From assembly GCF_019710575.1 (NCBI RefSeq), contig NZ_JAHWFK010000031.1, positions 304,443 to 368,442 of the forward strand: a stretch of 64,000 nucleotides of DNA, read 5' to 3'. The notes beneath the pieces were generated by a model. It was not told the origin of the DNA. It was given only the letters and a program-made list of their open reading frames with translations, and searched no databases. Both the position numbers and the translations under genes were made by a program. Below, piece after piece: positions 57,585 to 64,000 of the stretch; within the stretch, counting starts at the first letter, position 1; each line of letters opens with the position of its first letter. Source of the stretch: Paractinoplanes polyasparticus (GTDB lineage Bacteria; Actinomycetota; Actinomycetes; Mycobacteriales; Micromonosporaceae).

Positions 57585-58523
57585 TCAGACCTCCTTCTCC
57601 TGGCGCCGGACGATCGTGAACCACACGGCCGAGACGGCCAGCACGACGAGGAAGAACAGCATCGAGACAGCTGCGGCGTAGCCGAGCCGGAAGTTGGTGA
57701 AGCCCTGGTCGTAGACGTACTGCAGGACCGAACGGGTGGCGAAGTCCGGGCCGCCGGTGGTCATCAGGTACATCTGGTCGAAGACCTTCAGCGACGCGAT
57801 CACCTGCAGGACGGCCACCAGCGTGGTCGTGCGCCCGAGCATGGGGATGGTGATGCGGCGGATCTGCTGCCAGGGGCCCGCGCCGTCGATCGCCGACGCC
57901 TCGTACAGGTCGCGGGGGATCTCCTGCAGCCCGGCCAGGTAGAGGATGAAGTTGAAGCCGAGCGTCCACCAGATGGTGGTGACCGCCAGCGACGGCATGG
58001 CCCAGGTGGGATCGCCGAGCCAGGCCGGGGCGGTGACGCCGATCTTGGCCAGCCCGACCTCGAGCAGACCCAGTTCGGGCGTGTACATGAAGATCCAGAT
58101 CAGCGCGACGACGGCCGACGGCAGGATGAAGGGCGCGAAGAAGGCCAGCCGGAAGAACCACCGGCCGCGGCTCACCCGGTCGGCCAGCAGCGCGAAGACG
58201 AACGCCAGCACGATGAGCGGCGGGGTGGTCAGGATCGTGAACCACAGGGTGTGCCACAGCGACGACCAGAAGTCGGCGCTCTGCAACGCCTCGGTGTAGT
58301 TGCCGAACCCGGCGAACCCGCCCAGGCCGGGCCGCACCAGGCTGGCGTCGAAGAAGCTCATGATCAGCCCGTACACCGCCGGGCCGAGAATGAACGCCAG
58401 GTAGAGCAGCCCGAACGGGAGAAGGAAGCCGGTCGCCGCTCGGCCCTGCCCGGGCGGTCGCGCCGTGGAAGGTTCCGGCGGCTGCACCGGCCGGGCAGCG
58501 GGGGTGACGGTCTCGGTGGACAC
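57585..58523 (-). CDS. sugar ABC transporter permease (MalF-like)
   Basis: Permease of 312 residues with six spans; EAA loop YEASAIDGAGPWQQIRRITIPML. GTG start chosen for its GAGGAGG site 6 bases upstream; the earlier reading in this frame is antisense-like sequence through the binding protein gene. Follows the binding protein after 20 bases. Confidence 0.9.
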   Translation of the reverse strand: MSTETVTPAARPVQPPEPSTARPPGQGRAATGFLLPFGLLYLAFILGPAVYGLIMSFFDASLVRPGLGGFAGFGNYTEALQSADFWSSLWHTLWFTILTTPPLIVLAFVFALLADRVSRGRWFFRLAFFAPFILPSAVVALIWIFMYTPELGLLEVGLAKIGVTAPAWLGDPTWAMPSLAVTTIWWTLGFNFILYLAGLQEIPRDLYEASAIDGAGPWQQIRRITIPMLGRTTTLVAVLQVIASLKVFDQMYLMTTGGPDFATRSVLQYVYDQGFTNFRLGYAAAVSMLFFLVVLAVSAVWFTIVRRQEKEV

Positions 58524-58543
58524 CAGCGACCTCCTCGAGAGGA

Positions 58544-59896
58544 TCAGATCGGCGACGGCGTGCGGGCCAGATCGCGCAGCGCCGACCGCATCCGGCCCAC
58601 TGCCGTGGCCGGTGTGGACTGGCCGGCGATGACTGCGCCGATGGCCGATCCGGTCACGATCTCGAAGTTCGAGCCGGAACCGGAATACCATCCCTCGGCG
58701 TCGTAGGCGGCCGCCTCGGCGGCAGCGGCGTAGTTGGACTGGGGCTTGAGATCGCGGAACTCGGCGCTCTCGAGGAACGGCCGGTAGCTCGGGACATGGC
58801 CGCCCTCGGCCCAGGTCCGGCTCTGATCGAGCATCGAGGCGACGAACTCGAGCGCCCGGTCGAGGCGTTCCGGGCTGGTGTCGGGATGCCGGGGCAGCAC
58901 GAAGGTGTGCGAGTCGGCCTGCACGGCGTACGGGCCCTCGCGGTAGAGATGGGGGAACAGGGTCATGGAGAAGGGCGTCTTCGCCGTCTGGAAGGTGGAG
59001 ATCTCCCACTCGCCCTGGAAGTAGAACCCGGCCTGTCCCTCGGCGAACATCGCGATCGAGCCCTGGTAGTCGGCCACCGCCGGGAACAGGCCGTCGCTGG
59101 TCAGCGAGCGCAGGAACGTCAGCACCTCGGTCGCCTTGGCGTCGTCGATGACGACCTCCCGGCCCTGGTCGCTGATCACCTGACCGCCGAGCTGGGAGTA
59201 GAGCGACTGGAAGATCCGCCACGGCGTGGAGGTCTCGCTGATCGAGGCCACCACCCCGCCGTACGCCCCGGTGACCTGCTTGGCCCGGCGCATCGCGTCG
59301 GTGAAGGCTTCGGGGCTGTCCAGCGGGGTCAGGGCGCCGTCCGCGCCGAGCAGACCGGCCTTCTCACAGACGTCGGTGTTGTAGAACATGACGAACGGGT
59401 GGGTGTCCAGCGGAATGCTGTAGGCCCGGCCGTCGACGAGACCGGCCTCCCACGTCCGCGGGGTGAACCGGTCGGCGGCCAGGCCGTGCCGGGCCAGGGC
59501 GGCCGGGTCGAGCTCCTGCAGCAGGCCGGCCTCGACCATGTTCTTCATCCGGGTCAGATGGGAGATCGCGACGTCCGGCGGCTTGTCGCCGATCGTCGCC
59601 AGCGACAGCTTGGTGTAATAGGGGTTGCCCCAGGCGAGGGTGGTCGCGCTCAGCGCGACCTGTGCGTGGTCGCGCTGATAGGTGTCGAGCATCTGCTGCA
59701 TCCGGACGCCGTCACCGCCGCCGAACAGGTTCCAGTAGGCCAGCGTTCCGGCCTCCTCCCGCGAGGCAGTCAGCCCGCTGAGCACGTCGGAGGAGCATCC
59801 GGACAGGACGCCGGCGCCGGCCGCGGCCGCCAGCCCGCCCAGCAGACGGCGGCGGCTCAGCCCGGCGTGCGGCGTGCGCGGCACATGCATGGTCAT
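58544..59896 (-). CDS. sugar ABC transporter substrate-binding lipoprotein, Tat-type signal
   Basis: Protein of 450 residues. The N-terminus has a twin-arginine signal (SRRRLLGGLAAAAG) and a lipobox LSGC (Cys near residue 34); mature domain is a family 1 solute-binding fold (LAYWNLFGGGDGVRMQQML, AEGQAGFYFQGEWE). GGGAGGG precedes the ATG. First gene of the second importer operon. Tat export is unusual compared with the Sec-type partner at 42974 and may mean it folds before export. Confidence 0.9.
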   Translation of the reverse strand: MTMHVPRTPHAGLSRRRLLGGLAAAAGAGVLSGCSSDVLSGLTASREEAGTLAYWNLFGGGDGVRMQQMLDTYQRDHAQVALSATTLAWGNPYYTKLSLATIGDKPPDVAISHLTRMKNMVEAGLLQELDPAALARHGLAADRFTPRTWEAGLVDGRAYSIPLDTHPFVMFYNTDVCEKAGLLGADGALTPLDSPEAFTDAMRRAKQVTGAYGGVVASISETSTPWRIFQSLYSQLGGQVISDQGREVVIDDAKATEVLTFLRSLTSDGLFPAVADYQGSIAMFAEGQAGFYFQGEWEISTFQTAKTPFSMTLFPHLYREGPYAVQADSHTFVLPRHPDTSPERLDRALEFVASMLDQSRTWAEGGHVPSYRPFLESAEFRDLKPQSNYAAAAEAAAYDAEGWYSGSGSNFEIVTGSAIGAVIAGQSTPATAVGRMRSALRDLARTPSPI

Positions 59897-60107
59897 GTCC
59901 CTCCCGGCCGTACACAGCCCGCGAGTGCGCGGGACGCGCCGGCGGGGAAGCTGTCACGTGGACGTCTTCGAGCCTCCCGCCGTGCTGGGTGCCCGGGCAA
60001 CCGCTGGACTTTCGCAAGGTCAGAAGACCGAGATCCGGAATGCGAAAAGTGGCCGGTCGTGGGAGGGCTCCATGACACACGCCGCTGCCCGCCGTGCGAG
60101 CGGCGGA

Positions 60108-60141
60108 CAGCGGCGTCGGTGGGTCAGCGGCGTCGGTGGGT
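60108..60141. repeat. 17-base perfect tandem duplication
   Basis: CAGCGGCGTCGGTGGGT occurs twice in tandem (60108-60124, 60125-60141), ending at the stop codon of the GH62 gene. Recent slippage or a small duplication in the 3' flank. Confidence 0.8.
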
Positions 60142-61553
60142 CAGCGTTGCCGGGTCAGCAGGCCCGGCCGGTAGGGCAGAAGACCGTAGTCGCCGCCCGA
60201 GCTGGGGGAGCGGCCCTGGTAGAGCAGTTGCAGGTTGCACGGGTCGATGGTCATGGTCTGGTCGGCGCTGGTGCGCAGCAGCTCGCCGTGGCTGATGTCG
60301 TTGGTCCAGGTGGCGCCGCTGTTGGCCTTGCCCGCGAACGGGTTGCTCTCCGTGGCGGCCTGGGGTGTCCACGAGCCGCCCAGGCTGGTAGCGGTGAAGG
60401 ACCGGAAGTAGCGGCCGTTGGCGCCGATGGCCTCGACGATCATCAGGTACTGGTTCTGGCCCTGGACCTTGTAGACCTGGGGTGCCTCGAACAGGTTGTT
60501 GGTGGTGTCACTCATGATCGTGGTGTAGGACGAGCCGAAGTTGCCGGGGAAGTTACCGATCGGCATGCTGGCTCGGTAGATCTTGCCGTTGTCACCGGCG
60601 AAGAACAGGTACATGTTGGTGCCGTCACCGATCAGGGCCTGGTCGATGGGTCCGGTGCCGGATCCGGTGATGCTGCCGGTGAACAGGGTCTGCGCGGCGG
60701 ACCAGCCGTTGGGGTTGGTCGGGTCGTTCGAGGTGCGGTAGGAGAACGCGGGTCCGCCCCACTGGTAGGCAAGGACCCAGATGTTCTTGGGGGCGAAGTA
60801 GAACAGTGACGGTGCGACGGTGGCCGAGTTCATCGCGTTCTGGCTGGCCGAGCCCATCTGCGAGTAGTTGCTGAACAGGCCGAAGTTCATCGAGCCCCAG
60901 CGGGTGCCGGTGTCGTGGGTGGTCGCGTAGACCAGTTGCTGTCCGTTGTAGGGAGCGACGGTGAAGTCCTTCAGGGACACCCAGCCGGATCTCGGCGTCG
61001 CCAGTTGCCCGGTCGAGCTCCACCGGTACGACGACGGCAGCGAGCAGGTGGCCGGCGGCGGCGTGGTGGTGGGCGGAGTCGTCGGCGGCGTGGTGGGCGG
61101 AGTCGTCGGCGGCGTGGTCGGTGGGGTGGTCGGAGTCGTGCTGCCCGTGCACGCCACGCCGTTGAGCGCGAAGCTGGTCGGGACGGGGTTGCTGCCCGGG
61201 TTGGAGCCGTTGAACCCGAACGAGACCGTGCCGTTGGCCGGAAGCGCCCCGTTGTAGCTCGCGTTTCTGGCGGTCACCGCCGATCCGCTCTGCGTCAGCG
61301 ACGTGTTCCAGGCCTGGGTCACGGTCTGCCCGGCGCCGAACGACCACGTCAGCGTCCAGCCGTTGAGCGCGTCGCCCAGGTTCGTGACGGACACGGCGGC
61401 GCCGAAGCCGCCCTGCCACTGCGACGACACGGTGTAGTCCACCGAACAACCGGCGGCCGCGGCGTTCGCGGGCAGCGCCACGAGTGCTCCGGCTGAGGCC
61501 AGGGCCGCGATGCCGGCCGCGGCCAGGCCGGCGCGTTTCTTGTGCTGTTTCAT
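60141..61553 (-). CDS. secreted CBM2-GH62 arabinofuranosidase
   Basis: Enzyme of 470 residues. Signal peptide at residues 1-34, N-terminal CBM2 at about 35-137 (GCSVDYTVSSQWQGGFGAAV), TTPPTTPP linker, and a GH62 five-blade propeller from about residue 170. Visible motifs are SLKDFTVAPY (base Asp), GTGPIDQALI and LFEAPQVYKV (acid Glu). GH62 removes arabinose from arabinoxylan chains. It lies 21 bases after the GH30 gene and shares one transcript with it. Confidence 0.92.
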   Translation of the reverse strand: MKQHKKRAGLAAAGIAALASAGALVALPANAAAAGCSVDYTVSSQWQGGFGAAVSVTNLGDALNGWTLTWSFGAGQTVTQAWNTSLTQSGSAVTARNASYNGALPANGTVSFGFNGSNPGSNPVPTSFALNGVACTGSTTPTTPPTTPPTTPPTTPPTTPPTTTPPPATCSLPSSYRWSSTGQLATPRSGWVSLKDFTVAPYNGQQLVYATTHDTGTRWGSMNFGLFSNYSQMGSASQNAMNSATVAPSLFYFAPKNIWVLAYQWGGPAFSYRTSNDPTNPNGWSAAQTLFTGSITGSGTGPIDQALIGDGTNMYLFFAGDNGKIYRASMPIGNFPGNFGSSYTTIMSDTTNNLFEAPQVYKVQGQNQYLMIVEAIGANGRYFRSFTATSLGGSWTPQAATESNPFAGKANSGATWTNDISHGELLRTSADQTMTIDPCNLQLLYQGRSPSSGGDYGLLPYRPGLLTRQR

Positions 61554-61574
61554 GTTTCCTCCTGGTGGGGGACG

Positions 61575-63263
61575 TCAGAGGGTGAGAACGACGGTGGAGA
61601 TGCTGCGGGCGGGGAGGCTCACGGTGACCTGCCCGCCGTTCACGCCGACCGGCTGACCGGCCGCGTTGGCGCTCTGCGAGGTCAGGAAGTGCTCGGCCCG
61701 GGTGATGTTCTGTGGCGCCTGGAGCACGGCGTTGCTGACGGCGGCGGCCGACCGGTTGAGGACGACCAGCGTGATCTTCCCGCCGCCCTGATAGGCGGTG
61801 ACCTCGAGCGGACTCGCCTTGGAGCTCTTCGTCAGGGCGACCCGTTGATAGCCGGGACGGACGTACTTGGCGTACTGGGAGAAGGCGTACCCCCGCTTGA
61901 GCGGAGCCCCGGCGGTGGTGCCGTAAGCCGCCTCGCCGTCACCGATGAACGAGTAGTACCGCTTGCCGTACCACCAGATGTAGGCGTTCCAGTTCGACTC
62001 CATCGACTTGTGCACCGTGCGCATGACGTCGTCGAGCGTCTCGTTCCAGACGGCTTGGTTGCCGGGGTTGCCCCAGATGTTCGAGCCGTTGCCGTCGGCC
62101 TCGTGGAAGTTCCATTCGGTCATCCACACCGGCTTGTTGTTCTGCTCGGCCAGGGTGTACGGCTTGAGCCGGCCCGAGTCCTCCGTGCCGTACAGGTGCC
62201 CGCCGATGTAGCCGATGGCGTTGCGGGCGCTCGCATCGTTGAGTGTCGGGTCGGTGTAGCCGTAGTTCAGATTCACCGCCTCGGCCACCATCAGCTTGGT
62301 GTTCTGTACCTTGGCGCCCTGCGTACGGAGGAAGTCGCGCAGCTCGGTGCCGCTCCAGTCCATCGAGTCGTAGTCGGGGTGCCAGTCCGGCTCGTTCTGC
62401 ACCGAGGTGACGTCGATCGGCACGCCCTGGCCGCGCATGTACTGGACGTAGCTGTTGAGATGGCCGGCGTAGTCGTCGTAGTAGTCGGTTCTCAGCTTGC
62501 CTCCGTTGACCCGGCTGTTGTTCGTCTTCCAGGCCGCGGGCGCCGTCCACGGCGATCCCAGAATCTTGACTCCCGAGCCGTACGACTTGGCGGTCTTCAA
62601 CGCGTTCACCTGAGCCGGCCACTCGCTCGAGACCGGCGAGATCCCGGTCCGCACGATGGACAGGCCGAGCTGGCCGGCGCCCGTCCCGACCAGCGTCTGC
62701 GTCTCGGCCGTGGACCAGGCGCCGCCCCAGATCGGCGTCGCCGCCCCGAATCCGTCCACCGTCTGATACCGGGTGGCCGTGTTCACCGTGATGTCCGGCG
62801 TCGCGGCCGGTGGCGTGGTCGGCGGTGTGGTGGGCGGTGTGGTCGGCGTCGTGCCGCCGGTGCAGGCGACCCCGTTGACGGCGAAGGCGGTCGGGACCGG
62901 GTTGCTGCCGGTCCACGAGCCGTTGAAGCCGAACGACGCCGTGCCACCGGTGGCCACTGTGCCGTTGTGGCTGACGTTCCGGGCGGTGACGGCCGACCCG
63001 CTCTGGGTCACCGTCGCGTTCCAGGCCTGCGTGACGGTCTGCCCGGCGCCGTACGACCAGGTCAGTGTCCACCCGGTGAGGGGATCGCCGAGGTTGGTCA
63101 GGGCGACGTCGGCGCCGAAGCCGCCCTGCCACTGCGACGACACGGCGTACCGGACCGAGCAGCCCGCGGCGGCGGCTCCGGCCGGAAGAGCCACGGCGAC
63201 CGCGGCCGACGCCAGCAGCACGCCGGCGGCGCAGGCTACCGCGGCACTTCTTCTGCGTTTCAT
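61575..63263 (-). CDS. secreted CBM2-GH30 xylanase (glucuronoxylanase type)
   Basis: Enzyme of 562 residues. Signal peptide about residues 1-33, CBM2 at 34-137 (GCSVRYAVSSQWQGGFGADV), TTPPTTPP linker, then GH30 barrel and side domain. Acid/base Glu in TSVQNEPDWH and nucleophile Glu in WMTEWNFHEADG. The short chain after the barrel and the AWKTNNSRVNGGKLRTD loop suggest a subfamily acting on glucuronoxylan, but I cannot prove it. It is 12 bases from the next GH43 gene, so GH43-GH30-GH62 is one operon on this strand. Confidence 0.9.
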   Translation of the reverse strand: MKRRRSAAVACAAGVLLASAAVAVALPAGAAAAGCSVRYAVSSQWQGGFGADVALTNLGDPLTGWTLTWSYGAGQTVTQAWNATVTQSGSAVTARNVSHNGTVATGGTASFGFNGSWTGSNPVPTAFAVNGVACTGGTTPTTPPTTPPTTPPAATPDITVNTATRYQTVDGFGAATPIWGGAWSTAETQTLVGTGAGQLGLSIVRTGISPVSSEWPAQVNALKTAKSYGSGVKILGSPWTAPAAWKTNNSRVNGGKLRTDYYDDYAGHLNSYVQYMRGQGVPIDVTSVQNEPDWHPDYDSMDWSGTELRDFLRTQGAKVQNTKLMVAEAVNLNYGYTDPTLNDASARNAIGYIGGHLYGTEDSGRLKPYTLAEQNNKPVWMTEWNFHEADGNGSNIWGNPGNQAVWNETLDDVMRTVHKSMESNWNAYIWWYGKRYYSFIGDGEAAYGTTAGAPLKRGYAFSQYAKYVRPGYQRVALTKSSKASPLEVTAYQGGGKITLVVLNRSAAAVSNAVLQAPQNITRAEHFLTSQSANAAGQPVGVNGGQVTVSLPARSISTVVLTL

Positions 63264-63275
63264 GAGCGCTCCTGA

Positions 63276-64000
63276 TCAGGGGGTGCTGACGGCGAACTGG
63301 TTGACCGTGACCGAACCGCCCAGCGCCTGGGTGGCGTAGTCGAACAGGCCGAAGCGATAGCCCATGAAGAACTGCCAGTTGTTGTTGAGCGTGAACGGCG
63401 GTCCCAGGCTGGTGAACGTGCTGCCGTTGGTGCTGTACGAGAACGTCGCGGTGCGGCCGGAGCCGGGCCGGATGTCCGCGCTGACCCGCAGCCAGATCCG
63501 CCCGCCGCTGACAGGCGCCCCGGCTTGTTCGACGCCTGTCCCGGTCGTACCCCAGCCGTTGGTGGACATGGTGAGGCCGTTGGTCATCGAGACCCGGGTG
63601 ACGCCGTTGTCCTTGCGGATGCCGATCCACGCCGACTGGTCGCGCAGCATGGCCAGGCCGGCCCGGTCGCCGTTGGCCATCGCCGAGTAGTCGAGCTGCA
63701 CGGTCGCCGTCGAGGACGGACCCTGTATGCGCCGGGTCAGGGTGTTGCGAGCGTTGTACAGGTCGTTGGTGACGGTAGCGGTCGACAGCCGCAAACCGTT
63801 GCCGACGCTGAACTTGGACGTGTCCGGGTTGTGGTTCCATTCGTACTGCGGCCCGAGCGTGGTGCCGGTGAAGGTGTCGTTGCCGGTCATCGGGGCCACC
63901 GGCCGCCACGGCAGGTTGGGCCGCGGATAGGTGGCTCCCCACCGTCCGTTGACGGTCTGCAGGACCGGCCAGCCGTCGCCGCTCCAGGTGATCGGGGCCA
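63276..64000 (-). CDS. GH43 family enzyme, C-terminal part (5' end beyond the window)
   Basis: Open at the right edge. The visible 240 residues start with the end of the GH43 propeller (PITWSGDGWPVLQTVNGRWG) and continue into a C-terminal beta-sandwich (FTGTTLGPQYEWNHNPDTSK ... YRFGLFDYATQALGG), as in extracellular or intracellular GH43 beta-xylosidases/arabinofuranosidases. Whether it has a signal peptide is not visible. Likely first of the GH43-GH30-GH62 operon or at least in it. Confidence 0.85.
   Translation of the reverse strand, partial: APITWSGDGWPVLQTVNGRWGATYPRPNLPWRPVAPMTGNDTFTGTTLGPQYEWNHNPDTSKFSVGNGLRLSTATVTNDLYNARNTLTRRIQGPSSTATVQLDYSAMANGDRAGLAMLRDQSAWIGIRKDNGVTRVSMTNGLTMSTNGWGTTGTGVEQAGAPVSGGRIWLRVSADIRPGSGRTATFSYSTNGSTFTSLGPPFTLNNNWQFFMGYRFGLFDYATQALGGSVTVNQFAVSTP

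Noticed and set aside
61050..61140. 24-base repeats as a possible recombination site or minisatellite locus
   Set aside because: They encode the Thr/Pro linker of the secreted GH62 enzyme; repeated codons explain them.
1..64000. Prophage, integrative element or attachment-site boundaries
   Set aside because: No integrase, transposase, phage structural gene or tRNA-linked direct repeat was seen; composition is uniform apart from short A/T-rich gaps.

Overview
The window comes from a chromosome of a high-GC, mycelial-type actinobacterium. Third codon positions are almost always G or C, GTG and TTG starts are common, and AfsR/BTAD regulators, a DivIVA protein, a Ser/Thr kinase and many secreted CBM2-linked glycoside hydrolases are present. 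The content fits Micromonosporaceae (an Actinoplanes-like genus) best. That placement is inferred from gene content only. No rRNA, tRNA, CRISPR array, insertion sequence or phage gene was seen.

Layout. 1-2314: C-terminal part of a large LuxR regulator. 2273-5147: three-gene operon of two PH-domain membrane proteins and a hydrolase. 5250-9455: stress block with an anti-sigma-like ATPase, a fatty-acid desaturase divergent from a DesK/DesR-like two-component pair, and a cold-shock protein. 9861-16886: a small unknown protein, a DivIVA protein, a wrecked SARP regulator fused to an MFS remnant, an intact AfsR-type regulator and a GH76 mannanase. 16986-19795: two hydrolases around a hydroxybutyrate-type dehydrogenase. 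19811-22096: a LacI regulator divergent from a GH6 cellulase, with two CebR-like operators between them. 22323-30459: a polytopic membrane protein and an epimerase, divergent from a glycosyltransferase, a DUF2064 protein, a methyltransferase, a membrane molybdopterin oxidoreductase and a two-component system. 30514-34936: a PAS histidine kinase and a GGDEF-EAL protein. 35044-39876: a partly decayed arsenic-resistance locus. 39914-41167: a GAF-EAL protein.

41145 to the right edge is a xylan-utilisation locus of about 23 kb. It has two ABC importers (binding protein plus two permeases, no ATPase), each next to a GH51 arabinofuranosidase, and an intracellular-type GH43. Secreted enzymes are GH11, GH10-CBM13, a CE1-like esterase-CBM2, CBM2-GH62, CBM2-GH30 and a GH43 that runs off the edge. 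A Ser/Thr kinase and a LysR regulator sit inside it. The implied flow is that secreted enzymes cut, debranch and deacylate arabino-glucuronoxylan, the ABC systems import oligosaccharides, and the GH43 and GH51 enzymes without signal peptides finish the job inside.

The most notable signals are two deletion scars that fuse unrelated genes (SARP with MFS; ArsR-phosphatase with aquaporin), each with an extra frameshift that looks like a two-base loss. Others are a family of palindromic operators (AGCGCT type and TTTCCGGAA/CGAAANTTTCG type) across the polysaccharide genes, a 41-base interrupted palindrome between the desaturase and its probable sensor kinase, a terminator-like hairpin with a U-tract in the cold-shock gene leader, and a pair of recently shuffled CBM2 modules.
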